Source: Aurantiochytrium sp. KH105
Taxonomy: Eukaryota > Sar > Bigyra > Thraustochytrida > Thraustochytriidae
Direction of reading: 5' to 3'
Length of the DNA stretch: 48,414 nt
Assembly (NCBI GenBank): GCA_003116975.1
Contig: BGKB01000266.1
Span: forward strand, 1-48,414
Shown here: positions 9,838-19,441 of the stretch, in pieces
Position numbering within the stretch: position 1 is the first letter of the stretch
Layout: every line of letters begins with the position of its first letter
Position numbers and translations under genes: made by a program
The notes under the pieces: generated by a model
Told to the model about the DNA's origin: nothing
Seen by the model: the letters and a program-made list of their open reading frames with translations, nothing else
Database searches by the model: none

Positions 9838-10640
9838 TCAAAGTAGGCCTACCGTGCCATGTAAGGAATAGAAATTCTGCAAGGAAAGGATTATCGCAAG
9901 GAAAGAAAACGAAAGAAAGAGGGATAAAAACATTAGAGGAATAGAAAGACAAACCATACCACCATGTCAATTCCGAGACTCTCAATGTAGGTGCCGAGCT
10001 CGACCATCTGTTTGCCAGCCTCGCTCTCATACTGGGCTGCCTCTTCCCAGCCACGTGTCAAACGAACCACAAAGAGGCGAAACAAGTAAACGGGTACCCA
10101 AAAGAAACACGTGGAAATATCTCAGCATGTGAGTGCCAAGGGCTCGTCTTCAAAGCCCTGGAGAAAACAAATGATGTCATAAATGTCGAGGAGGCTGCCG
10201 CTTCCAAGGAAAATGAAAGTGGACGGATCGTGGACAAGTTGTTCTCGCACCTCGGGGACTAAGCCTGCCGCCAAACCTGCGATGCCGAGGCTAACTCCGT
10301 TTGCAACATGAGTACCGAGTTTCTCATGCCGGCGCCAATCCTTGATGGCAGCCTTGCTCGTGAGGGTAGCCTGGACCATCTTGTAGCGATACCAAATCAT
10401 CACGAGGATCGAACAAATGGCAACCACGAGGGCTGCTGCGCCCAAGAGCTTGTTGTACGGCAAGGCTTGAACGCCCACGAGAATGGTGAAGATTGGTTCA
10501 GACGCTGACGAAAGCAAAAAGTGGAGGTCCCATGCTCGAATGTACCTGGAGCTGGACACTTTCACCTCGGGAGTATAATCATAGTTGGACCCCGTCTCGG
10601 GGTCCACCACCCCGATTCGTCCGCGGCCTTCGTCCGCCAT
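9838..10640 (-). CDS. Small multi-pass membrane protein with in-frame TGA, probably spliced
   Basis: The start is the ATG at 10640. The frame encodes 172 residues to a TGA at 10124-10122. It then continues in the same frame for a further protein-like stretch (FFWVPVYLFRLFVVRL, then RGWEEAAQYESEAGKQM) to a TAA at 9933. The simplest gene model removes a 48-nt intron (10121-10168) that contains the TGA, and a second intron 9877-9959 (GTATGG donor, long pyrimidine tract, TTGCAG). It ends at TGA 9838. Hydrophobic segments are near residues 48-60, 65-85, 115-125 and 140-155, with one more after the TGA. The first donor (GTTTTC) is poor, so selenocysteine or a disrupted gene remain possible. No family is recognised. 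Confidence 0.5.
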
Positions 10641-11951
10641 GCTCCCGTGCCGTCGCGATGAGGTCCACGCGATTTTGGCTTTGATGGCAATATTTTCCCG
10701 TTGATGTTAGTATGGTATTGCCCCTCAACTCCGACCTCGTGCTTGTGTGCTAAACATGAGCGAAAGTGAATGTAAGGCAGTCTAAGGTCCTAGAAAGTGT
10801 GAGGGGTACTCGCGCGTGCCGTGGTGCCATCGATCGTCTATCTCTTGCGGCCATGGCGGGCTAAGCCTAGCTGCAATTCCCGGGTCCCGGCCCGAGTCCT
10901 GACTCGTCATTTCTACCCTATTGCACCCGGTCAGACCTTGCAGCATCGTGGGCGCGTGTGCGTTTGTGCGTCGTTTGAGTGCGTCGCGTGCAAGACCCAA
11001 AAGGGGAAAAAAGAAATAAGAGGCTGTGTTGTTGACCGCGGGGTGAACAATGATGATGCAAAAACCTTTGCTTCGACTTACGAAAGGAAGTCGCGGCCTG
11101 GCGGCTGCTAAATAGATGGAGAAGGACACAGCTCGCCTCGCTTGCCAAGTAGCAATCAGCCAAGTGGCCTTTTTTTACGAATTTGACGCTGCCGAAGTCG
11201 TTCACATACTACTATTTCCTCAACCGCGATACATGATTCCAACGAGACCACGCGCGATGGCATGGACTTGAAGATCATTTTGTACGCTTGCAACAACGGC
11301 TTGCAATCAGTTTTCATTTGCCATCTTGCGTTCCATGATCTCGCGTGTCCCTCCCTGGAGTTTTAGCACAGTGAGAGTCTGTCCACCCGAAATGGCATCG
11401 CGCAAGCGAAGACATTCGTTTGTTCGCCCGCTCGTTTGTTCGACGATGAAGCCGCGCGGAGATCTACCTCGAATATCGCAAGACGAATGGAAGACCGAAC
11501 TGGTGCTTAGAATGCTTTTTTATTTTTTAGGGAGTCAAGGGCGGGAGCGCAAAGCTGCCAGCTGCAATGTTGTACAATCAACCGACAAAGCTGCAAGACT
11601 TTCCTGACCATCACCATCACGTCATCAAAGTCCGTGGCCTTCGTCGTCACGCCATGGTGAAAAGCAAAGAAATCACCGCGACGAGAGAGTTCAACAGAAT
11701 CCAATTCACTTTTGAGGCAGGTCGACCTGATCTGGGCCTCACTTGATCACAGTTCTCAATTGCCGGATTTCAGATTGGATCGGCTGCGCTGCGCTGGTGG
11801 GCGCGCGCGACGAGCGGGAGCTGGAGGCGGCGCGGCAAAAGCGCAGGAGCCGCGAATCTCTTCCGCGGGCCCGGGCTCAGGCACGGAGAAGCAGAGAAGC
11901 GGGGTGATAACGGCGGAGCCAAGGGCTCGCTCGAGCGTGGGGCACAGCAGC
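10641..11951. other. Intergenic region between divergent membrane-protein and SLC37 genes
   Basis: Mostly without recognisable genes. Minus-strand frames at about 11307-11519 (ending in a TGA after GGTREIMERKMANEN) and 11590-11753 (containing RRGDFFAFHHGVTTKATDF) read like exons of a small spliced gene. I cannot place the introns or an ATG. The plus-strand frame leading into the SLC37 gene is open from 11712 but has no ATG before 11952. Confidence 0.4.
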
Positions 11952-13919
11952 ATGTATCCTCTGCGCTACAAGGTGCGCGTCTTTTTGCTGACGTTCGCGG
12001 CGTACACGTGCTTTCACCTGACGCGCAAGGTCCCGAGCGTACTCAAGGGCGTCCTTCATCCACAATCATCGTCGGGAATCAGCGCGTATGACCGCGAGAC
12101 GAATCCCGGCTGGGCACCGTTTAACCAAGATATCGTGCCAGCGCAGGCGAGCGCTCACGGCTACATGGTAAGCGGATCGCACGACGCCTTCGACGGGACA
12201 TATGCTTGCGATGTCGACTACAACGCCTCGCATCCGTGCGAGGTGTATCGCAAGCTGGATATTTGGTTCTTGGCTCTTGTGCCGCACCCGCACGATGCCC
12301 TGAATGTAAGCTGTCCGCTTCAGAACTTTACGAGATGCTGGGTGCTAATCACGACGGAGCAGGAAGGAGTGGAGTTTGCGCAGCCGCATGGGGGCCGCAT
12401 GCCCGCAAATGCCGGGTCAAGCGACGCCCCAGACTGCGTGCACTGGTACAAGCGCAACATTAACACAGACATTTTTGAGGAAAATAAGGACATTCGCACG
12501 GTGCCCAACACGCCCGATGGCAATGTGCTTCTCGGCCTCTTGGACTCTGTCTTCCTCGGGTGCTACACGGTTGGTCTTTTTGTGTCCGGCTTTCTTGGGG
12601 ACAAGGTGAATTTGCGATACTTTTTGACAGCGGGCATGGTAGGATCCGCACTGAGCATGTTCATGCTCGGGCTCGCGTACCCATTTCAAATTCACAATCT
12701 GTGGTACTTTGTGGCGCTGAATGTGATATTTGGTCTTTTCCAGTCTACTGGGTGGCCCAGTGTCGTGGCCGTCATGGGAAGCTGGTTTGGGCACGGGTCG
12801 CGCGGGCTCATCATGGGCATCTGGAACGCGCACACCTCGCTAGGCAATATTCTAGGGTCGATCGTCACAGCCTGGGCCATTGGCGAGGGCATGCATCACG
12901 AAGACTGGCCCCTCGGGTACACGGTTCCCGGCGTTGTCATGCTCGTCTGCGGTCTGGCAGTCTTTGCGCTCCTCATCCCGCACCCCAAAGACGTTGGACT
13001 CACGAGCGCCGACTTGCTCGGTGGTACGGAAGATGACACGAATGATGGCGAGCTCGAGTCACCCCTCTTACATGGCGCAGGCGGCCATGAAGACGATGTT
13101 GAGGGAGGGCGTGCCGAGGCATCGAATGTAAACTTTGAGGACAGCGAGGACGACGCCGATGACGACAACTCGCGTACCATTGAGGACGCGACAACACTTC
13201 GCGCGCGCACGGAAGAGGAGCAAGCACGCATGCACGATCGGGTGAGCGAGTCCAGTGGGGCCGAGGGGCTCGCTGATGAGCCGCGACGCGGTCTTTGCTC
13301 GTCGTTTGGAGATGCTCTTTCGATTCCCGGTTTGATTCCTTTTGCGTTATCGCTCATGTTTTCGAAGATGTGCGCGTACAGCATCCTATTCTGGGGTCCA
13401 TTTTACCTCGGTTCTCTTGGCTTTTCCTCGTCGCACGCTGGATACTTGTGCAGTTTCTTTGATATCGGCGGTGTGCTGGGTGGTATCACTGCAGGATTCC
13501 TTTCTGACCGTTTGCAAGCGCGCGGCCTCGTGGCCTTTATCTTTCAGCTATGCGGTGTCCCGGCCATGTGGTTCTACTACACTTCAACTTCAGCTTTGGG
13601 GCCCAAAGTCATGCCAAATATCTGGCTAATGATCCTCGTTGGTTTCTTCATCAATGCGCCGTATGCGCTCATTACGACGGCAGTGTCGGCAGACCTTGGC
13701 ACGCAGGTGCACGGCAAGTCGCATCTCCTCGCTCTGGTCACGGGAATTATTGATGGAACGGGCTCGTTTGGCGCCATGTTACAGGGAATTCTTGTTGGCT
13801 ACGTCAGTTCAACGAGCTGGGCCGAGGTGTGGCAGATGCTCATGCTCGCGCAAATTCTCAGTGCTATTATGATCGCAAAGCTTGTCTACCGAGAGGTGGC
13901 GATCGTATGCTCTCGATAA
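11952..13919 (+). CDS. SLC37-type sugar-phosphate/phosphate antiporter (MFS)
   Basis: A 656-residue multi-pass protein starting at the first ATG of the open frame. Seen: the first membrane helix with TCFHLTRKVPSVLKGVL, LLGLLDSVFLGCYTVGLF, and the highly characteristic GLFQSTGWPSVV followed by GIWNAHTSLGNILGS. These match animal SLC37A1/A2 very closely. Family members exchange glucose-6-phosphate or glycerol-3-phosphate for phosphate across ER or plasma membranes. Two features are larger than in animals. One is a Cys-containing loop of about 150 residues between helices 1 and 2, with NxS/T sites. The other is an acidic central cytoplasmic loop (about residues 353-456) rich in Asp/Glu. Twelve helices are expected. 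The exact substrate is unknown. Confidence 0.93.
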   Translation: MYPLRYKVRVFLLTFAAYTCFHLTRKVPSVLKGVLHPQSSSGISAYDRETNPGWAPFNQDIVPAQASAHGYMVSGSHDAFDGTYACDVDYNASHPCEVYRKLDIWFLALVPHPHDALNVSCPLQNFTRCWVLITTEQEGVEFAQPHGGRMPANAGSSDAPDCVHWYKRNINTDIFEENKDIRTVPNTPDGNVLLGLLDSVFLGCYTVGLFVSGFLGDKVNLRYFLTAGMVGSALSMFMLGLAYPFQIHNLWYFVALNVIFGLFQSTGWPSVVAVMGSWFGHGSRGLIMGIWNAHTSLGNILGSIVTAWAIGEGMHHEDWPLGYTVPGVVMLVCGLAVFALLIPHPKDVGLTSADLLGGTEDDTNDGELESPLLHGAGGHEDDVEGGRAEASNVNFEDSEDDADDDNSRTIEDATTLRARTEEEQARMHDRVSESSGAEGLADEPRRGLCSSFGDALSIPGLIPFALSLMFSKMCAYSILFWGPFYLGSLGFSSSHAGYLCSFFDIGGVLGGITAGFLSDRLQARGLVAFIFQLCGVPAMWFYYTSTSALGPKVMPNIWLMILVGFFINAPYALITTAVSADLGTQVHGKSHLLALVTGIIDGTGSFGAMLQGILVGYVSSTSWAEVWQMLMLAQILSAIMIAKLVYREVAIVCSR

Positions 13920-14663
13920 AGGAAACTCGCATAGATTGGTATAGAATGGTGGGTGAGGTGAAGCGAAGCGTTAGCTTTTGCGTCTTTTGTTTGTCCTTGT
14001 AAAGACCGCCGCGTCAGGCTCTCCAGATTGCACTTGCATGGAGCAGGGGGTATGTAGAGGTGGGAGAAGTGAGATCTCTCACCGGGCTTGAGTTTTCTCC
14101 GAAAGTGCGTGCATGCATGTGTATGAGTTTTTACAGTGAAAGAGTCTTGTGAAGCATATTTTGCGAACTCGGCAAGAAGCATGAACCCTCCTCTCATCTT
14201 CAAAAATCACAACAATTGTAGTGCAGAATTTCTGTGAAAAGCAAATTGGGTCAGGGCCTCCTACGCATATCACTATACAAACAGAGTTATGGCCACAGAG
14301 ACTGTAGTCGGTCCGTCTGGTCACGTACGCACGCAAGCACGCACGCATCAGTCAGTGACGAGGTAGAGAACAAACATCCATAGGATTTCGATTGAGCTTT
14401 CTTTGATCATACTGCGCACGAAGATACTATTATTTTTTTTTCTTACAAAATTGCAGCCTCACCTTGAAGCGTGAAATGTACGCTGCGCAATTATTGAGAT
14501 GAGACATGCGTAGCACTGGGCATCAATTTCATTCGGGGTCCAAAAGGACGCAATAGGAAACAGAAAAACATAGCAAAAAGGAGCGAAAGAGAGACACGGC
14601 GAGCCAAAGAGAAAAAAGGTTGTGCCGCGCTGGCGACAACCCCCAGCTCGGAAAATCTCGCAT
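13920..14663. other. Convergent 3' flanks of SLC37 and BTB-WD40 genes
   Basis: AT-richer than its neighbours and ending in a T-tract near 14430-14441. No coding sequence, tRNA or strong hairpin was recognised. Confidence 0.6.
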
Positions 14664-17468
14664 TTAAGGGCCCCAAATACGAATGGTCCGGTCGTAGGAT
14701 GCAGTGACGAGCCTTCCCTGCACGGCCTGGAGCGCCATGACACAGCTCTTGTGCTCGACAAGTTCGGTGAGGCACTTTTCACTTTGAAGAATCTCGTCCT
14801 TGTCCCAAATGCCAACAACACCATTGCCAAGACCTGCAATAACGCGGTTGCCGTAGGACACGAGCGAGAGAACAGCGCGGCCGTGCCACGAGATGGAGCG
14901 CAGCTGCGTCCAAGTCTTGCAGTCGTGAATATTGATGCATCCGTCGTCCGAACCCGAGAGCAGCCAGCCTCGGGAATGATCGACCGTGAGAGCCTGCACT
15001 TCATCCTTGTGGCAATCAAGCGTGCACACGGCCTGAAAGCCGCCCTTGCGGCAGATGCTCCACACCTTGATGGTGGTGTCAGAGCTGCCTGTGATCAGAG
15101 TATCCTTGCCGTACGTGGCAAGGGCCCAAATGACATGTTGATGGGCAGAGACGTTGCGCAAGAGGTTCCACGAGGATAAACTCCAGGACTTGAGGGCACC
15201 ATCATCGCTGCCAGTAATAAGCTTGTCTTCGTGCACGATCATGGTGCACACGGAAGACTTTGATGTGGATACGACATTGAGACACTCCCAAGTGTCGGTG
15301 CTCCAAACGCGAATCGTCCGGTCGGGCGAGGCCGAGATGAGGCGGTCCTGGAAGGCGCGAAGAGAAACCACAGTGCTCTCGTGACCACGAAGTGTTGTGA
15401 CGAGCTCCCAATCACGAATACGATAAATGAAGATGGAGTCGCTCGAGGCCGCCGCAAGGTATCCTCCAACAAAAGCGAGTGCACAAACAGGGTGGACAAA
15501 GCCAGAGAGCGTGTGTTCGCACTTGTTGACAACGAGAGGAGCGAGATTCTCGGCCTCCTCCACGGGTGAGGGCACAGTGAGACTGGCGTTGGGGGTATAT
15601 CTCCGAGGCTTTGAAACGCTGCGCTTTGCGGAGGAATGGGCGGGTGCGCCGCTGGGGGGCGCAACTCCAGTGGTCTGAATGCGTTCCATGGCCTCATTGT
15701 AGAGCGCACGGCGCAGCTCCTTGGACTCGGAAATGAGTTTGTGGTTGGAGATCTCGAAGAGCTCGTCGCGCGACATGTTACTGAGGCGCAGAACGTCTCC
15801 ATCGAGCGCCATATTGAGAAAGTTGGTCTTGCGCTGCTCCTCAGCAGCGAAGGTCCAGTTGACGAGAGCGCGAAACACCATGATCTCGCTCATTGTGTGG
15901 ATTTCGTCACCAATGAGGATGGTCCGCAGTGAATCCTTTGGCAACGCAGCCCAGCCCGGAAGTTGCGTGCACGTGTCAAAGTGACGCATAATGTACTCGC
16001 AGGCGGCCTCTTTAAGATTGGGCACGTGAAATTGCGAAGCGATATGCAAGGTCTCAAAGACATAGGTGGTGGAAAGGTTGCTCATGAGGTAACCCGAGGC
16101 GAGCTCGATGAGTGGCTTGATGTCGAGAATGAGGGCGAGCTGGAGAATTTGGGCCATGACCTCGGGTCTAAAGTTGACAATACCCGTGTACATGTATGTG
16201 CGAACGGCCACGGTTGCTTCTTCGCCAACGCGAGCGCCGTGGATCTCGAGCGAGATTCTGGGCTGACCAAGGTGCATTCGAGTGGAAACGCGCAGATAGC
16301 TTGAGGAAGGAGCTGCTCTGCGCGTTGCGTCTGCGAGCAAGAGGGATTTCGTTGACCCTGTGTTTGTAGCGGTGCGCATTTTCGCACCGAGCGCACTCAC
16401 TGCGGAGCCCTTGGAGGAGCATGTGGAGGACTCGTATGCCTCGGTGTCGCCACTGATCGAGTTCGAAGGTGAGTGCGCGTGCGCGAGGGAGGCGGCGCTT
16501 CCGTTCTTATTGCTTGTGCTGTCTTGGTTTTTGGAGTTTTTTCGGGTGCTGTTGGCACCGTTTGAGCCGGGTGACTTTTTCTTCGCGTTGCTATTGTTGC
16601 CGTTGGCGACGTTGTTATTGTTGTTGTTATCGCTGTTGGTAGTGGTGTTGTTTTGAGACTTGACCTGGGATGCTTCGTGAAGGTTGTCTTGTTGGACGGC
16701 TCGCGAAGAAAAGGGCGCGTCTTTGAGAAGATCGGCAATGACACTTGAGCAAGCGCACGCGAAGACAGCGTGGAGGGGGACAATGAGCTGTCGTGAGGTT
16801 TCGCCCGAGACAGGGTGAGGCGGGGGCGCCGGTAATCCTGCGGCGGCATGGGCAGAAGAAGGCCCCAAGGTGGGGGATGTGGAAGATTGCCCCGATGACG
16901 AGGACGCCGAGGCGGCAGAGGAGCCGTGTGGTGGGATTGGGGCTTCGGAGGTGTTGTTGTCTGCTGCAATGACAAATTCCAGGTCACAGAGCTCACCGCG
17001 ACGAGCCATGCGCTCCCAGCGTTGGCTCATGCGTATGAGATGATCGGGCGTAGTGAGAGTAAAGGACTCTGAACCGGGGCCCGAGAGCATGCTCTGGTTA
17101 TCATCCCAGCGAAGTCCATGTTCGCTGCCGCGGGTGTCGTCATTTTCGTTAAAGAGAGTGGCGGAGATGGGGTCTGCAGGAACGGCGCCAAGAAAGTCAG
17201 ACACGGGTGCGCCGTCGTCAAAGTCAAAGAGGAAGTCCATGGAGCCACCTCGCGAGCGCACGCGCTGGCGTTTGTGCGGATGGAGATTGGCATGTTCAAT
17301 GTTTTCCTGATGCGGGTGGTGCTGTGGATGCAGGTTCTGCTGGAGGCCTTCTCCAAAGCCTTCGTGGACTCCCGGCGAGTGGTGACTGGGAACCTGCTGT
17401 GGCTGGTGGTGCGGCTGATGCGGCACGGAGTGCGGGGGATAGGGGTGATGGTTCATCATCACGTGCAT
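14664..17468 (-). CDS. BTB-BACK-WD40 fusion protein
   Basis: A 934-residue protein. The frame stays open about 500 codons further upstream, but that part is Arg/Ala low-complexity over microsatellites. The ATG at 17468 (MHVMMNHH) is preferred. Order seen: His/Pro/Gln-rich N-terminus (1-70), possible nuclear signal HKRQRVRSR, BTB/POZ start (GELCDLEFVI, about 158-168; VPLHAVFACAC, 230-240), a disordered Asn/Ser-rich insertion (about 251-400), the remaining BTB (LEIHGARV to YMYTG, 407-429), BACK (about 465-595), and seven WD40 blades (650-934), e.g. LITGSDDGALKSW and LVTASYDRTIRIW. BTB-BACK proteins are commonly cullin-3 adaptors. WD40 would replace Kelch repeats as substrate-binding propeller. 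The ubiquitin-ligase role is inference. Confidence 0.88.
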   Translation of the reverse strand: MHVMMNHHPYPPHSVPHQPHHQPQQVPSHHSPGVHEGFGEGLQQNLHPQHHPHQENIEHANLHPHKRQRVRSRGGSMDFLFDFDDGAPVSDFLGAVPADPISATLFNENDDTRGSEHGLRWDDNQSMLSGPGSESFTLTTPDHLIRMSQRWERMARRGELCDLEFVIAADNNTSEAPIPPHGSSAASASSSSGQSSTSPTLGPSSAHAAAGLPAPPPHPVSGETSRQLIVPLHAVFACACSSVIADLLKDAPFSSRAVQQDNLHEASQVKSQNNTTTNSDNNNNNNVANGNNSNAKKKSPGSNGANSTRKNSKNQDSTSNKNGSAASLAHAHSPSNSISGDTEAYESSTCSSKGSAVSALGAKMRTATNTGSTKSLLLADATRRAAPSSSYLRVSTRMHLGQPRISLEIHGARVGEEATVAVRTYMYTGIVNFRPEVMAQILQLALILDIKPLIELASGYLMSNLSTTYVFETLHIASQFHVPNLKEAACEYIMRHFDTCTQLPGWAALPKDSLRTILIGDEIHTMSEIMVFRALVNWTFAAEEQRKTNFLNMALDGDVLRLSNMSRDELFEISNHKLISESKELRRALYNEAMERIQTTGVAPPSGAPAHSSAKRSVSKPRRYTPNASLTVPSPVEEAENLAPLVVNKCEHTLSGFVHPVCALAFVGGYLAAASSDSIFIYRIRDWELVTTLRGHESTVVSLRAFQDRLISASPDRTIRVWSTDTWECLNVVSTSKSSVCTMIVHEDKLITGSDDGALKSWSLSSWNLLRNVSAHQHVIWALATYGKDTLITGSSDTTIKVWSICRKGGFQAVCTLDCHKDEVQALTVDHSRGWLLSGSDDGCINIHDCKTWTQLRSISWHGRAVLSLVSYGNRVIAGLGNGVVGIWDKDEILQSEKCLTELVEHKSCVMALQAVQGRLVTASYDRTIRIWGP

Positions 17469-18124
17469 GAGCCTACCTTCGTGCTTGCCTCCTATCCACT
17501 CCACTTCTCGCGCGCGTGTGTGTGTGTGTGTGCTTGCCGCCCTTCGCTTCGCTTTGCGTCCGCGTCGCGTCCGCGTCGACGCTGCCTCTGCCTGCTCACG
17601 CGCCGGCCAGGCGGTGCTTGCTACTCTCCTCTCCTTTCCCGAAGGAGGCCGCGAGCCGAGGCAAGCAAAGCGCACGACGAAGCGCGCCTCGTGGTCGTCT
17701 TCGTGTTCGTGGTCCTCGGGAGCAGTAGTTGCAGCAGGTCGAGTCAGAAGAAGAGGACGCGCCGCAGCAAAAGCAAGAGCACGAGCACGAGCACGCGCAC
17801 GCGCACGCGGACGAGCGCGAGCACGAGCCCTTTTCTCCTCGCTCGATCGGCAGGCGACCAGACGCGCAGGTGCTTCGCTCGCTTGGGCTCTCTCTGTCCT
17901 TGTTGCTTGCTTCGTTCGTCCAGCCCTTTCCTCTCCTTTCCTCTCCTCCCCTCTCCTCGCCTTCCCTGGCGGCCTCCGCCTCGCGCCGCCTCGCGCCGCC
18001 TCGCGCCGCGCGGGGTCCTCCGCGCTCCCTGCGCGCGCCGGGCAGGCGCTCCTCCGCTTCGCTGCGCTGCGCTGCGGCGCTCGTGCGCGCGTGCTTGCGG
18101 CGTGCCGCCGGAGCCGCGATCGGA

Positions 18125-18148
18125 GTCTGTCTGTCTGTCTGTCTGTCT
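18125..18148 (+). repeat. (GTCT)6 microsatellite
   Basis: Six perfect GTCT units, followed by further imperfect TCTG and TTTC runs to about 18270. Confidence 0.9.
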
Positions 18149-18698
18149 CTCTCGACTGCCTCGCCCGCCTCTCCTGTCTGTCTGCCTCTCTCTCCGCCTC
18201 TGTCTGTCTGACTGCCTGCGAGTATTCTTTCTTTTTCTTTTCTTTTCTTTCTTCTTCTTTCTTTCTTTCTTTTGCCTGCTCTTCCTGTCCCTTCGGACCC
18301 CCCCGCTCTGTCCCCGCGCCTGCTCGCTCGAGCCGCCCGCGCACTCGCCCCCACCAACCAACAGCTCGCCATCTGCGGGACGACTGCGTGCCCGACTGTG
18401 GACGCCGGGTCCACTGCGCTTCACTGCCCGCAGCACCGAGTTCCCGCGGCACAGTGCAGGCGCGCACGAGCTGACCGACAGACTGCGCTATCCGGAATAC
18501 GCGACTTGCCGCCGCCGCGCTCAATGGACAAAAGAAACATCTCCACTTGCACCAGCCAGCCAGCCACAAGGCGGCCGCGGGGAAAAGCGGAGAAAGAAAG
18601 AAGGGCCCGCGAGCCCGCGTATACTTTTGCATATACACCGCCGTGCTTGCTTGAGCTTGCATGCTTGCTTGCAGGGATGGCCAAGGTTGCCGCGAGGC

Positions 18699-18757
18699 GC
18701 AGCAGCAGCAGCAGCTGCAGCAGCAGGAGCAGCAGCAGGAGCAGCAGCTGCTGCTGC
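18699..18757 (+). repeat. Interrupted CAG/CTG repeat
   Basis: CAG units interrupted by CTGCAG and GAG, ending in CTGCTGCTG. The block can fold on itself (CAG against CTG). Confidence 0.85.
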
Positions 18758-18819
18758 GCGCACGTTCGCGCGTCGCGGCCGGCTGCGGCGAGCGTGCGTG
18801 CGTGCGGAAGCGGCGGGTG

Positions 18820-18882
18820 GAAGGAAGGAGAGGAAGGAAGGAGAGGAAGGAAGGAAGGAAGGGGAAGGAAGGAGAAGGAAGG
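18820..18882 (+). repeat. GGAA-rich purine microsatellite
   Basis: Imperfect GGAA/GGAGA run of about 60 nt, purine-only on the plus strand. Confidence 0.85.
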
Positions 18883-19404
18883 TCTTGGAGGAAGCCAAGC
18901 ACCTGAGACAAAGAGCCGAGGCGAGACAGGGCAGCAAGGAAGCAGAAAACAAGAAGGAAAACAAGCATTGCGGTAGGAGCGCTGTACGACGGCAGCGCAT
19001 GGCTAGCTAGCTGGCTGGTTGCCGCGGTTGGTGGGTGAGCAAAGAAGAAGCGAACAACAGCCTGGCAGCTGCCATGGATGGGGCCGGGCTACTGCCAGTC
19101 GCCATTTGGGTTGGTTGCAGCAAACTGCTCCTGGCGCTCGCTCGTCCTCGTTGCCCCCGCCAAGGCCTGCGCGTCTGCGGCCGGTGGCGGATGCAGACTT
19201 CTTTCCGAAGACCACTACAGAGAACCAGCCTCCGGCCTCTGCCTGCCTGCCTGCCAGCCAGCCAGCCTCTTCCTGCCCCGCGCAGCGCAAAGCAAGGACC
19301 GCCAGCAAGGCCAGGCGAGCCGAGCCGACCCGGAGCCGAGCAGAGGAGAGGCAAGGCATTGGCGAACTCGGTCTTCGCGGATTTTACTGTCAGTGCGGCT
19401 GCGC

Positions 19405-19440
<36 letters not shown>
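19405..19440 (+). repeat. (CAAG)9 microsatellite
   Basis: Nine perfect CAAG units, immediately followed by a 7-bp-stem hairpin (CCTCGGG / CCCGAGG, 19441-19462). The same tetramer recurs at 22261-22288 and, as GCTT, at 32353-32372. Confidence 0.95.

Positions 19441-19441
<1 letters not shown>

Noticed and set aside
17469..18968. 500-codon upstream extension of the BTB-WD40 reading frame
   Set aside because: Arg/Ala/Ser/Cys low-complexity text over microsatellites, open also in other frames; the ATG at 17468 begins the first natural sequence.
17118..19010. Long plus-strand open frame (630 codons)
   Set aside because: Antisense to the BTB-WD40 N-terminus and its repeat-rich flank; composition-driven absence of stops.
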